Positions 33,371 to 42,252 of a DNA stretch of 64,000 nucleotides are shown here, in pieces. The notes beneath the pieces are model-generated. The model was not told the origin of the DNA. It was given only the letters and a program-made list of their open reading frames with translations, and did no database searches. Numbering within the stretch: the stretch's first letter is position 1; the number at the start of each line of letters is the position of its first letter. The translations under genes were made by a program, and so were the position numbers. The stretch is from Nocardia sp. alder85J (GTDB taxonomy: Bacteria > Actinomycetota > Actinomycetes > Mycobacteriales > Mycobacteriaceae): contig NZ_JAIUCZ020000004.1 in NCBI RefSeq assembly GCF_020176955.2, positions 496,001 to 560,000 of the forward strand. The letters run 5' to 3'.

Positions 33371-34582
33371 ATGCCCACCACACCGCGCGCACTCGCTCGC
33401 CCCTGCGACGACCCGGAGACGCTGGGTCGTGCCGTCGACGAACTGCTGGCCGCTCGCCACGAACCCCCGGCCCTGCTGGCCCTCGGTGAGCCGGCGCACG
33501 GCATCGCCGCATTCCCGCTGCTGCGCAACGAACTTCTCGCCCACCTGGTGGACCGCGGCTTCCGGTCCGTCGCGCTGGAGACCGACAGCTTCGCCGCCGC
33601 GGCGGTCGACGACTACGTGAGCGGCGCGGCGACGGAGATCGATACCGTCCTCGCGACCGGGTTCAGCCACGGATTCGGCGCCGTCCCGGGCAACCGTGAA
33701 CTGATCGAATGGCTGCGCGCCCACAACTCCGGCCGTCCGGCGGCGGACCGGGTCCGTTTCCACGGCTTCGACGCCCCGACGGAGTCCGCGTTCGTGCCGA
33801 GCCCACGACGGGCGCTGACCACGGTCATCGGTTACCTGCCCCCGTCGCTGCGTCCCGATTCGAGCCGCGACCTGGACACCCTGCTGGGCCCGGACGAGGA
33901 CTGGACCGCCCCGGCGGCCATGTACGACCCCGCGGCGTCGATCGGCGGCTCCGAGCGCGTGCGCACCCTGCGCCTGGCCGCCGACGACCTGGCCGGAACT
34001 CTGCGGCGCGCGGCCCCGATCCTGCGCCCGGCCGACCCGGCCGGTTACGACCACGCCGCCGCCCACGCCCGCACCGCCGTCGGCCTGCTACGCTGCCACG
34101 CCGCGATGGCCACCGCCGGACCCGACCGGGTCGCCACCCTGCTCGCCCTGCGCGCGGAGATGATGGCCGACAACCTGCTGGCGATCGTCGCGCGAGAACA
34201 GCCGCGCGGCCCCAGCCTGGTATTCGCGCACAACGTGCACCTGCGACGCGCCCGGTCCGGCCTGCGGTTCGGCGACGACACCGCGCACTGGTGCGGCGCG
34301 GGCGCCCTCGCCGCCCTCACCCTCGGCGACCGCTACGTCTTCGTGGCCACCGACGGCCGTCCCGACAGCGCACCCGGCACCCTCCAGCACGCCCTGGCCG
34401 AGGCGACCACCCGCCGCTCCCTGTTCCCCGCCCCGGCCCTGCGCGCCGCCCTGCCCGCGTCGATCGGCACTGCCGAACCTGTTGTGCCGGGCCATATTCC
34501 ACTCACTCCGGCCGACCTCGACAGCACCGACGCGGTCGTCTTCGTCGCCGACACCGACGGCAGACAGTATCGGTACTGGTGA
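33371..34582 (+). CDS. Erythromycin-esterase family protein
   Basis: 403 residues. Family residues are recognisable: LLALGEPAHGIAAF (Glu and His near the N terminus), VALETDSF, the glutamate/acid region RFHGFDAPTES, and FAHNVHLRRA (His). Ere enzymes open macrolide lactones; many relatives have other or unknown esterase activity. It starts at ATG 33371 and is controlled with the divergent MerR gene. Cytoplasmic, no signal peptide. Confidence 0.85.
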   Translation: MPTTPRALARPCDDPETLGRAVDELLAARHEPPALLALGEPAHGIAAFPLLRNELLAHLVDRGFRSVALETDSFAAAAVDDYVSGAATEIDTVLATGFSHGFGAVPGNRELIEWLRAHNSGRPAADRVRFHGFDAPTESAFVPSPRRALTTVIGYLPPSLRPDSSRDLDTLLGPDEDWTAPAAMYDPAASIGGSERVRTLRLAADDLAGTLRRAAPILRPADPAGYDHAAAHARTAVGLLRCHAAMATAGPDRVATLLALRAEMMADNLLAIVAREQPRGPSLVFAHNVHLRRARSGLRFGDDTAHWCGAGALAALTLGDRYVFVATDGRPDSAPGTLQHALAEATTRRSLFPAPALRAALPASIGTAEPVVPGHIPLTPADLDSTDAVVFVADTDGRQYRYW

Positions 34583-34667
34583 CCCGGGTCCGCGTACTGG
34601 TCATCGGCACGGCTTGTGCGACAACCGAATCGGCGCGGAGGCCGAGGCCCGGATTACGAGCACGGCA

Positions 34668-34685
34668 GTGCCCGAGGCCGGGCAC
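34668..34685. terminator. Hairpin between convergent genes
   Basis: GTGCCCG, AGGC loop, CGGGCAC. Seven-pair stem in the 193-bp space between the esterase stop and the SCO6745-like stop. Confidence 0.4.
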
Positions 34686-34775
34686 ATGGCCACAGCGACT
34701 GCGACTTCCGGCGTACGATGCGGACTCGGCGACCGGCCACCCGGCCGGTGCCGAAGCCGCTCGGATTTCCCGGGG

Positions 34776-35645
34776 TCAATGCAGTCCGGCGAATGTTCCT
34801 GCGGCGGTGAAGGCGTCGGAGATCGGTGTGAGGAGGGCGACGAGGCGGCGGGTGTCCGGGTCGCCGATCGGGGACCAGAGTTCGGCGCAGTGCTCGTCGG
34901 TGTCGGTCTCGAGCTGTTCGCGGGCGGCCAGACCCTCCGCGGTGGCGGTACCGTCGGCGTCGAGCCAGCCGCGTGCGGCCAATCGTGCTGTCGCAGCGGC
35001 CCATTCGTTGTCGTTCCAGAGCCGGGTGGCGCGCAGCACCGCCGCCGGGAGCCGGCCGGTGGCGGCGTGCAGGACATTGCAGTCGCACGGGCCGAGCCGG
35101 TTGGCGACGAGTACGGCGATGTGCGCGTCGCCGCGCCACTCGCGCAGCACCGTGATCTGCTGCCACAGCGCGACCAGCGGATCGTCCGGCAGCGGGACGG
35201 CCGCGTTGGCGGCGGCCATCGGTTTTCCGGCGTAGTCCGCGGCCGCGACGACCGGGTCGAGCAGTGACCGGGCCGCCGCGATCGCGTCGGGGGCCAGTGG
35301 CACGCCGACCCGTCGCATCGCCCGGCCGACGGCCGCGAATCGGGCGGCCTGCCAGCGGGCGGGCGGCGCCACGTCCCAGACCCCGGCCAGGGTCCGCACC
35401 GCGCGCGGACTGAAGTTGTAGAAGGTCGCGAGCGCGACCTGCCACGGTACGGTGCCCAGCGCGGCCGCACGGAGTGCGAAATACCGTGGCGTGCGCTCTG
35501 TTACGCCGAGTGCGGCGGCCTCCTCGGCGGCTTCGGGGATCAGGTAGGCGAACAGGTGGGCCGCGCTCACGGCGTTCGCGGCCGCGCGGACCGCATCGAG
35601 CTCCGTCGGGATGTGTGGCCTCGCGGCGGTGGAGTGGTGGGTCAT
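34776..35645 (-). CDS. SCO6745-family helical protein
   Basis: 289 residues, ATG 35645 with AGAGGA upstream. Almost wholly helical, with conserved-looking stretches ALGTVPWQVALATFYNFSP, FAAVGRAMRRVGV and RLWNDNEWAAATARLAARGW; the last part has a winged-helix-like shape (LAARGWLDADGTAT). It matches a family known in actinobacteria as SCO6745, of unclear function. It is divergent from a GntR regulator across a patterned 91-bp region and is probably its target. Confidence 0.7.
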   Translation of the reverse strand: MTHHSTAARPHIPTELDAVRAAANAVSAAHLFAYLIPEAAEEAAALGVTERTPRYFALRAAALGTVPWQVALATFYNFSPRAVRTLAGVWDVAPPARWQAARFAAVGRAMRRVGVPLAPDAIAAARSLLDPVVAAADYAGKPMAAANAAVPLPDDPLVALWQQITVLREWRGDAHIAVLVANRLGPCDCNVLHAATGRLPAAVLRATRLWNDNEWAAATARLAARGWLDADGTATAEGLAAREQLETDTDEHCAELWSPIGDPDTRRLVALLTPISDAFTAAGTFAGLH

Positions 35646-35680
35646 GACGTCCTCTCGACAATGTCGACTGGCACTGCCTG

Positions 35681-35730
35681 ATAGTCGATGATCGGAAGAA
35701 TAATCGATGATTTTAGTGATTGTCTATGAT
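35681..35730. promoter_or_regulatory. Three direct 12-bp operator-like repeats at 19-bp spacing
   Basis: ATAGTCGATGAT (35681), ATAATCGATGAT (35700) and ATTGTCTATGAT (35719), each start exactly 19 bp from the next. Each unit is itself nearly palindromic around TCGA. The array fills the gap between the divergent SCO6745-like and GntR genes. Confidence 0.75.
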
Positions 35731-35736
35731 GGCGGC

Positions 35737-36447
35737 ATGGCACAGGCAGTCGTTCCCGTCGCCGGGGCGGACAAACAGATGCTTTCCGAGCAGGTCTACG
35801 GCCGATTGCGGGATGCGATCATGCGTGGCGAGCACGCCCCCGGGACGGCGCTGAAACCACAGGACCTGTCCCGGGAACAGGGTGTGAGCCTGGCCGTGGT
35901 GCGCGAGGCGCTGGTCCGGCTCGTCGGTGACGGCCTGGCCGACCGGCTGCACAATCGGGGTTTCGCGGTCCCGGCCTGCACCGATCGGCGCTGGCAGGAG
36001 GTCGCCGAGGCCCGGCGCACCATCGAGCCGGTCCTCCTGCGGATGTCGGTGGAACGCGGCGACGTCGACTGGGAGGCCCGCGTCCGCGCGGCCCACCATC
36101 GCCTCGCCCGCACCCGGCCGTATACCGAACCGGGGCCGCACTACGGCGAGGAGTGGTCGCACGCGCATCGGATCTTCCACCGGACCCTGCTGGAGGGTTG
36201 TGGCAACCCGGTGCTGCTGGAGACCTTCGACCGGCTGTGGACCGCGAGTGAACTGGCCCGCCGCTGGTCCGGATATCGCAACCCCACCCGCGACCACCTG
36301 GGCGAACACCGGCTGCTGGAGGAAACCGCGCTGGCCCGCGACGCCGATGCCGCCGCCGAGGCGCTGACCCGCCACCTCACCCTGACCGCGACCGGCCTCG
36401 AAGACCCGGCCGACCGGGCGTCGTTTCGGCCCGAATCAGCGGGGTAG
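35737..36447 (+). CDS. GntR-family regulator (FadR/FCD type)
   Basis: 236 residues from ATG 35737. Winged helix QVYGRLRDAIMRGEHAPGTAL, SREQGVSLAVVREALVRL, then an all-helical FCD domain with likely metal-binding histidines (HRIFHRTLLEGCGN, LGEHRLLEE). Binds a small acid or metal-bound ligand in this class. The upstream frame start at 35707 lies inside the repeat array and is not used. Likely represses itself and the divergent SCO6745-like gene. Confidence 0.88.
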   Translation: MAQAVVPVAGADKQMLSEQVYGRLRDAIMRGEHAPGTALKPQDLSREQGVSLAVVREALVRLVGDGLADRLHNRGFAVPACTDRRWQEVAEARRTIEPVLLRMSVERGDVDWEARVRAAHHRLARTRPYTEPGPHYGEEWSHAHRIFHRTLLEGCGNPVLLETFDRLWTASELARRWSGYRNPTRDHLGEHRLLEETALARDADAAAEALTRHLTLTATGLEDPADRASFRPESAG

Positions 36448-36500
36448 CCGACAAGTGGGACATGGGTCCCAGCGAATCGTCTTCGACCGGAAGGAGCACC

Positions 36501-36674
36501 ATGAGCACCACCGACAAGGCGAAGAACAAGGCCGAGGAACTGGCGGGCAAGGCCCGCGAGAAGGCCGGCCAGGTCACCGGTGACCGCGATCAGGAGAATC
36601 GCGGCAAGGCCGATCAGGCGAAATCCAACCTGAAGGACGCGGGGGAGAAGGTGAAGGACGCCTTCCGCCACTGA
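36501..36674 (+). CDS. CsbD-family stress protein
   Basis: 57 residues, ATG 36501 after GGAAGGAG. Composition and repeats are typical: KAKNKAEELAGKAREKAGQV and GKADQAKSNLKDAGEKVKDA, giving a very hydrophilic helical protein. CsbD proteins rise under general stress; biochemical role unknown. It ends 13 bp before a strong terminator. Confidence 0.92.
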   Translation: MSTTDKAKNKAEELAGKAREKAGQVTGDRDQENRGKADQAKSNLKDAGEKVKDAFRH

Positions 36675-36687
36675 GTCGCCGGACCGG

Positions 36688-36717
36688 AATGCGGGGCGCC
36701 CACGGGCGCCCCGCATT
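36688..36717 (+). terminator. Rho-independent-type terminator after csbD-like gene
   Basis: AATGCGGGGCGCC, CACG loop, GGCGCCCCGCATTT. A 13-pair stem with a short T end, the clearest terminator in the window. Confidence 0.85.
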
Positions 36718-36750
36718 TGGCTGTCCGGGCCGGATCATGTTCGCGCAGTG

Positions 36751-36820
36751 AGCTATTCGGTGTCATTGAGCTATTCGGTGTCATTGAGCTATTCGGTGGC
36801 AGTGGGCTAATCGGTGTCAG
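36751..36820. repeat. 18-bp tandem repeat (about four units)
   Basis: Units AGCTATTCGGTGTCATTG at 36751, 36769 and 36787 (third diverged at three bases), and a fourth partial, diverged unit at 36805. The last unit contains the stop codon and last codons of the minus-strand SHOCT gene, so the array looks like amplified 3'-end sequence of that gene. Confidence 0.9.
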
Positions 36821-37154
36821 CCGCCGACTGTGGTTCGCAGCGCCGGGCCAGTTCCGCGGTGCGCCGCCGGTATTCGTCGGCGCTGATCCGGCCCTTCAGG
36901 CGGGCGGTCAGCAGCACGTTGGCGGCGTTGAGGGCGGGCCAGATCTGGGCCGGGTCGGCCCATTCGACCGTGAGCGCCAGGGCGGCCGGTGGCGTCGGGC
37001 CGGGGTCCGCCATCGGGACGACCGGCCGGGTTCGCTTCCGCGTCCGGCGGGTTCCGCGGCGGGTCCGGGAACCGATACTGTCGCGGGAGAGGAGCCAGCA
37101 GGTCGTCGTGAGTATCGCCGTGCAGGCGAGCGACACGAGGATGTCCAGAACCAT
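36807..37154 (-). CDS. Membrane-anchored SHOCT-domain protein
   Basis: 115 residues from ATG 37154, preceded by GGAAGGAG. An N-terminal TM helix (LDILVSLACTAILTTTCWLL), a basic linker rich in Arg/Thr, then a C-terminal SHOCT domain (LLTARLKGRISADEYRRR). SHOCT modules are short oligomerisation motifs at protein ends. Longer frames upstream are rejected because of the strong RBS here. Its stop codon sits in the 18-bp tandem array. Confidence 0.8.
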   Translation of the reverse strand: MVLDILVSLACTAILTTTCWLLSRDSIGSRTRRGTRRTRKRTRPVVPMADPGPTPPAALALTVEWADPAQIWPALNAANVLLTARLKGRISADEYRRRTAELARRCEPQSAADTD

Positions 37155-37620
37155 CGGTGTCTCCTTCCGTGCGATGTCGACGGCATACCCGAGGACGGCG
37201 AATCCATCCCCGGGCCGCCCCGGCGCCCGGCACGAGGTCATGGCTGTGCGGCCACCCTTCGATGGTCCGATAATTCGTTTTCCCTGGTGAATACGCGGTG
37301 TTACCGTTGAAGCACAGACCGGTCCCGCGTGATCCACCGCGACGACCGCGAAAACTATTGGTGAGAGTGCCGGAACGAGGGTTGATCCGGCCGGGGGAGC
37401 TCCCGCATCTCGATGTCGAGCAGGTGTCGACGACGACATCCGCGTGAGCGTTCCGGCGCGCCGCCTGGCGCCGGGCCCTCGCCGGATCACGCCGATCGGC
37501 TTCCCGCCGAACCATCGATGGACCGCGGGCGTATCTCGTACTGTGCGAACCACGCCCGCAACCTGTCCCGCGCACCTCGGCGCCGAGGTGGTGCCGACGA
37601 CGGCACCGGCGCGGGATCAG
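37155..37620. other. Intergenic region before tRNA-Arg
   Basis: 466 bp with no gene I can support. It must hold the promoters of the SHOCT gene (minus) and of the tRNA (plus); no clear consensus was recognised. Confidence 0.4.
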
Positions 37621-37693
37621 GTGCCCGTAGCTCAACGGACAGAGCATCCGGTTCCGAACCGGAAGGTCGGGGGTTCGAATCCCCCCGGGCACA
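37621..37693 (+). tRNA. tRNA-Arg (CCG)
   Basis: Acceptor GTGCCCG/CGGGCAC fully paired, D stem GCTC/GAGC, anticodon stem TCCGG/CCGGA around TTCCGAA (anticodon CCG), T arm GGGGG-TTCGAAT-CCCCC, discriminator A, no encoded CCA. A normal-looking tRNA reading CGG codons. Confidence 0.95.
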
Positions 37694-37834
37694 CGGGATT
37701 CGGGGCGTTGTGGGCGTTGTGTGCGATTCGGGTAGTCGGCTACCCGTGTGCCGATCGCGTCCGGCGATTTCGATCGAGGTTGCAATCATCGAGCGCGGTG
37801 GCGCCTGTCGCCGCCGATTCCGCGGAGGAACACG

Positions 37835-38383
37835 ATGGCTGGTGATACAGCCTGCAATCACGCCCCGGCGCAGCCCGCCGAGGGTGACCGCACCGCCGAA
37901 ACCGTCTCCACCGCCGCGAAGTTCGGCGCCGCCCTGCGGTCCGGCGGGTGCCGTCGCCGACCGATGGCCCGCGTCGGCCGCCGCCGGCCGGATCGGTCAG
38001 GCGAGGTCCCCTCGCCGCCGCTACCCCCAGCCGCGACCCCGCCCACCGCGCCGCCACCGGAGCCGGGTATCGCCCCACTGGCCGAGCCCGCACTCGCCCT
38101 CGGCATGGCGATGCTGCTCGTGCTGGCGGCATTCGCACGCGGAATCCCGGTGTGGGCCACCGACTACGGCATCTTCCTGGTCTACCTCGCCGTGATCCTG
38201 TACGCGGCGCTGGCGGTGGCCGCCATGCGCTGGGGCCTGCGGACGCGGCGCGATCACCGGGTGGCGCGAGCACGGTCCGCGCGGACCACCGCCACCGACC
38301 CGATCCGCGAGGCCGCGGGCGACGCCGGAATCGAGCCGTGCGACAACGGTATACCGGATTCCGTGCCATCCGATCCGGTGTGA
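37835..38383 (+). CDS. Proline-rich membrane protein (182 aa)
   Basis: ATG 37835 follows GGAGGAA. About 90 residues of disordered Ala/Pro/Arg-rich sequence precede two hydrophobic segments (PALALGMAMLLVLAAFA and GIFLVYLAVILYAALAVAAM). A basic tail follows. No family recognised. The RBS supports it as a gene. Confidence 0.6.
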   Translation: MAGDTACNHAPAQPAEGDRTAETVSTAAKFGAALRSGGCRRRPMARVGRRRPDRSGEVPSPPLPPAATPPTAPPPEPGIAPLAEPALALGMAMLLVLAAFARGIPVWATDYGIFLVYLAVILYAALAVAAMRWGLRTRRDHRVARARSARTTATDPIREAAGDAGIEPCDNGIPDSVPSDPV

Positions 38384-38465
38384 CGTCGCGAACGCTGAGC
38401 GGCGGAACCGGGCGTTCCACCGCGCTGTCCGATCGATCGGGTCGGCGCTGCTGATCGAGTCCGCG

Positions 38466-41066
38466 CTACTCGACCGGGTTCTGCCAGATCAGTTCCGCGA
38501 GTTGGTCGCGGTCGGTGGCGTCGAGTTTGGTGCAGGCGCGGTAGATGTGGCCCTCGACGGTGCGGATGGAGACGCCGAGGCGTTCGGCGATGTCGCGGTT
38601 GGAGCGGCCGCGGGCGACGTGGGCGCTGATCTCGCGTTCGCGGGCGGTCAGGGGCAGGGGGCGGGAGGTGGCCATCAGGGCGGGGGTGGCGGCGCCGTCG
38701 CAGCGGGCGGCCAGGCGCAGGGCGCGGGCGGCGGCCTGGGCGCTGTGGCGGCGCTGGCCGGCCCGGTCGTGCAGCGGGATCGCCTGGGCCGCGGCGTCGG
38801 CGGCCGACAGCAGCAGACCGACCTGTTCGAATTCCAGGCTCACCGCATCCAGTGCGGCGGTGTCGGATTCGGTGATGGCGGCGGCGTGGCGGGCGTACAT
38901 GCCCGCCACCGGGCCCTGCACGCGGGTGGCCAGGGTGGCCAGGCGGGTGGCGTGGGTGCGGTCGCCGAAGCGGGTGGCGTGGTGCAGGGCCTCGGCTTCC
39001 AGCGCGTACTGCCCGGCCCCGGCGGCGACGGTGGCGGCCTTGCGGGCCAGGTCGACCGCCGAATGCTTGCCGGCGGTCGCCGCGGCCAGCCAGGCGCGGG
39101 CGAGCAGGCGCTGCGGTTCGTGCAGGGCCAGATGCGGGCCGGAATGTTGCTCGGCGTCGGCGAGCACCCGTTCGGCGTGGGCGACGTCGCCCAGTGCGGC
39201 GTAGGCGCGCACCAGCAGTAGCCGCGCGGGCAACTGCCAGGGCAGCGACTTCTCGGCGTGCAGCGCCGCCAGCGCCTGTTCGAAGGTGGTGACGGCCTCC
39301 CGGAACCGGCCGCGGTGGATGGCCACCACACCGACCGCGATCTTCGCGATGGCCCAGCCCAGAAACTGTGCGGTGGAGGAGAATTCGCTGTACTCGGTGG
39401 CGCGCTGCTCGGCCAGCTCCAGTTCGCCGACGGTGGTCAGCGCGAGCACGTCGCAGTAGCGCACCATCACCCGGATCATGCCGTCGGTGGGTTTCTTCTC
39501 CGCGCGGCTGCGCGCGGCGATCGGCTCGAAATCCTGGCCGCGCCCCGCGACCGGCATCGCCAGGCCCGCCGCGAAGGCGGCGAAGTCGATGGCCTGTTTC
39601 GGCGAATCCGGTGCGTCGAGCACCTTCTCGGCGGCCGCGATGCCCTCGGCGATCCGGTTCTCGTGCACCGTCATCGCCGCCGCGGCGGCGTCCACGACCA
39701 GCCGCAGCGCCGGGAACTCGACCCGAGTGTCCATGAGCTGCATGACTTCCCGGCCGTGCGTCACCTTGCCCAGCGACCAGAACAGCAGGCTCGCGCGGGG
39801 TACGCCCCACTGCACCAGCTGGAACTGGTCCAGCGTCTCGGAATCGAAACCGCCCAGGATGGCGTCGGCCTCGCCGGGCCGGCCCTGCCACAGCAGCGCC
39901 CGCGCCAGCAGCTCACCCTCGCGCAGCCCGCCGTCGCGTTCCCACGCGGCGCGGGCCAGCCGCTCACCCAGCGACAGATTGGACAGGAAGATGGCGTCTT
40001 TCGCGGCATTGATCAGCAGATCGCTGTCCGCGGGCTGATCGCTGTCGAGATACAGCTGCGCCATCCGGATCCGGTCCGCGGCGGTACCCGGCTCCCGTTC
40101 ACGCAGCGCCGCCACGATGCGGCCGCGCCGGCGCCGTGCCGAGGCGGTGCCGATCCGGCCGTGCACCACCTCGCCCAGCAGCGGATGACTGAACCGCGCG
40201 CTGATGTGCCTGCCGTCGTTGCCGATTCGGATCAGGCCCGCGATCTCCGCGGCGTCCACGGCCCCCTCACCGACGAGGCCGATGAGGATGTCCAGATCCA
40301 GCGGTTCGCACAACGCCAGCATCTGCAACGCGTCGAGTACGGAATCGCCCGCGCGGACCAGTCTTTCGTCCAGCAGCGCCGCCAGCCCGGACGGCACCGC
40401 CGTCGGCCCGCGCAACTGCCAGACCCCGTTCACCTCGGTGAGGGTCCCGGCCTCCAGCGCGCCCTCGACCATGGTGCGCAGGAACAACGGGTTGCCGCCG
40501 GAGGATTCCCACATCACGTCGGCGCTGAGCCCCTCCAGCGCGCCGTGCAGCACCGACTCGACCAGGCCGACGCACTGCTGCTTGGACAGCGCCGTCAGCT
40601 CGACCCGCTCGAGATACCCGTCCTTCCACAGCGACGTCACCGCGTCCGGCACCGGCTCACCACTGCGCACCGTCGCCACGATCCGCGCGCTGCGGTCGAC
40701 GGCCAGTTGATGCAGCAGGGTCGCCGACAACGTGTCCAGCAGGTGCGCGTCGTCCACCCCCAGCACGGAATTCGGTTGCGCGAGCAGATTTTCCCGCGCC
40801 GAGCCCAGCAATGCGAGAGGGTCGCGCGACGCCGACGGCGCGATCCACGGGGCGAACACACCCAGCGGAATCGCCTGCGACGACTGGGTACACGCCGCCC
40901 AGCGCACGGTCTGCCGCAACTTGCCGGTCACCATGCGCGCGAGCGTCGTCTTCCCGACCCCGGCGGCGCCGACGAGGACCACCCCGCCGATGTCGCCGGT
41001 CGTCAATGCCGTATGGACCCTCTCGAATTCGCTGGGGCGATCGAGCAGCTGCCAGCGCTCATCCAT
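38466..41066 (-). CDS. Large ATP-binding LuxR-family (LAL) regulator
   Basis: 866 residues from ATG 41066; a longer frame from 41153 would overlap the upstream catalase-like gene by 56 bp. N-terminal AAA/STAND ATPase with Walker A VGAAGVGKTTLARM and Walker B SVLGVDDAHLL, a long TPR-like middle, and a C-terminal LuxR helix-turn-helix (LTAREREISAHVARG, IAERLGVSIRTVEGHIYR). LAL proteins often act as pathway activators. It lies 31 bp downstream of the catalase-like gene in the same direction, so it may be encoded in the operon it controls. Confidence 0.92.
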   Translation of the reverse strand: MDERWQLLDRPSEFERVHTALTTGDIGGVVLVGAAGVGKTTLARMVTGKLRQTVRWAACTQSSQAIPLGVFAPWIAPSASRDPLALLGSARENLLAQPNSVLGVDDAHLLDTLSATLLHQLAVDRSARIVATVRSGEPVPDAVTSLWKDGYLERVELTALSKQQCVGLVESVLHGALEGLSADVMWESSGGNPLFLRTMVEGALEAGTLTEVNGVWQLRGPTAVPSGLAALLDERLVRAGDSVLDALQMLALCEPLDLDILIGLVGEGAVDAAEIAGLIRIGNDGRHISARFSHPLLGEVVHGRIGTASARRRRGRIVAALREREPGTAADRIRMAQLYLDSDQPADSDLLINAAKDAIFLSNLSLGERLARAAWERDGGLREGELLARALLWQGRPGEADAILGGFDSETLDQFQLVQWGVPRASLLFWSLGKVTHGREVMQLMDTRVEFPALRLVVDAAAAAMTVHENRIAEGIAAAEKVLDAPDSPKQAIDFAAFAAGLAMPVAGRGQDFEPIAARSRAEKKPTDGMIRVMVRYCDVLALTTVGELELAEQRATEYSEFSSTAQFLGWAIAKIAVGVVAIHRGRFREAVTTFEQALAALHAEKSLPWQLPARLLLVRAYAALGDVAHAERVLADAEQHSGPHLALHEPQRLLARAWLAAATAGKHSAVDLARKAATVAAGAGQYALEAEALHHATRFGDRTHATRLATLATRVQGPVAGMYARHAAAITESDTAALDAVSLEFEQVGLLLSAADAAAQAIPLHDRAGQRRHSAQAAARALRLAARCDGAATPALMATSRPLPLTAREREISAHVARGRSNRDIAERLGVSIRTVEGHIYRACTKLDATDRDQLAELIWQNPVE

Positions 41067-41097
41067 GAGCTGGAAGTGTAGAGCGTCCTGGGCCGCG

Positions 41098-42252
41098 TCA
41101 CTGCGGGAGCTGTGAGATGTCGTCGGGTTCGACGCGGGCGGCGTTGTTGACATGATGGCGATAGTTGCTGGAGGCCTCGTAAACTCGCTTCTTCAGCCGG
41201 TTGATCGAACCCAGCGGCCGATGCGCCGCCAGTGCCCGCCAGGAGTTGAACGACAGCACGTCGTCGCCGAACGCGCGGCGCTCCGGGGTGTAGGGATCCT
41301 GGCGGTCGAACCGGATCGTCGCCACGGTGCGGTGCGGGGACAGCGATTCCGGCCACGGCACCGTCGCGTCCTCGATCGGCATCACCCGCGGATCGGTGCA
41401 CAACTGCACGCGCAGTTCGTATTCCGCGCTGTGCTCGGCGAAGAAGTCCACCATGAGGTCCTGCAACGCGTTGACGCCGTCGGTGGCCATCGGACGGTCC
41501 TGCAGCGCCACCACTTCCGGCGACGACGGGGCGTAGAGCACCTTGGCGACGTGGTCACCCCAGCGCAGCGGCGCCGAGGAGTAGAAGGTGTCGCCGAGGA
41601 TGTGGGTGTTGGGCCGGACGAACACCGCCAGGGCCGGCGGCAGCGGCCGCCCGATGCGCCGCAGCACCTTCTCGTCCAGGCCGGCGAGCGCATCGGAGAC
41701 CACTCGCATCACCGGATCGGACAACCGGGCCAGTGCCCACGCCGTCGGCATGCCCTGGGTGAGATAGGCGTGCGCGTCGGCGAACAGGAATTCACGATGG
41801 GTCACCATGATGAAGTCCTGTGTGGTGGCCTCGTCGTCGGGCAGCGCGCGCGGCCCCGGGACGCCGAGCACCTTGATGCCCAGTCCGCGCACGCCCCGCA
41901 GCTGGTCGCTGCGGATCGCCCCGGAGGTGCTCGACAGCCGGGCGATGACCGGATAGCTGGCCGGCGTCGCGAACATGCCCTGCGCCAACTCCTTCGGCAG
42001 GCCGGCGTGCACGGTCAGCTCACCGCGCAGGATGCCGTGGCTCTTGGCGTGCGCGTCGCGGATGCCGCGTTTGTAGATGCGGTAGGCGCGCTCGTTGTTG
42101 TGGCGCAGCACCCCGACGATCTTGTCGATGATCTCGTCCTCGTCGGGCCGCGGCCGCTCGAGATCGTCGCTGTAGCGGACGTAGGCGTCCCCGGAGGTGT
42201 CCCCGGTGGCGTTCGGTGCTGCCAGGTCGGTCATGGCAATCGGTTCCTTCAT
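41098..42252 (-). CDS. Catalase-like haem protein, probable lipid-hydroperoxide-converting enzyme
   Basis: 384 residues from ATG 42252 (overlapping the dioxygenase stop as ATGA); ATG 42234 with GAAGGAA upstream is an alternative. Catalase-core features are shortened but collinear: distal His in GELTVHAGLPKEL, VIARLSSTSGAIRSDQLRGV matching the catalase VRFST...DxRGFA region, and a C-terminal RVYEASSNYRHHVN where the proximal Tyr could lie. The length and lack of catalase wings match catalase-related allene oxide synthases and the mycobacterial MAP2744c-type hydroperoxidase (from memory). With a fatty-acid dioxygenase next door, organic hydroperoxide is the likely substrate. Confidence 0.85.
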   Translation of the reverse strand: MKEPIAMTDLAAPNATGDTSGDAYVRYSDDLERPRPDEDEIIDKIVGVLRHNNERAYRIYKRGIRDAHAKSHGILRGELTVHAGLPKELAQGMFATPASYPVIARLSSTSGAIRSDQLRGVRGLGIKVLGVPGPRALPDDEATTQDFIMVTHREFLFADAHAYLTQGMPTAWALARLSDPVMRVVSDALAGLDEKVLRRIGRPLPPALAVFVRPNTHILGDTFYSSAPLRWGDHVAKVLYAPSSPEVVALQDRPMATDGVNALQDLMVDFFAEHSAEYELRVQLCTDPRVMPIEDATVPWPESLSPHRTVATIRFDRQDPYTPERRAFGDDVLSFNSWRALAAHRPLGSINRLKKRVYEASSNYRHHVNNAARVEPDDISQLPQ

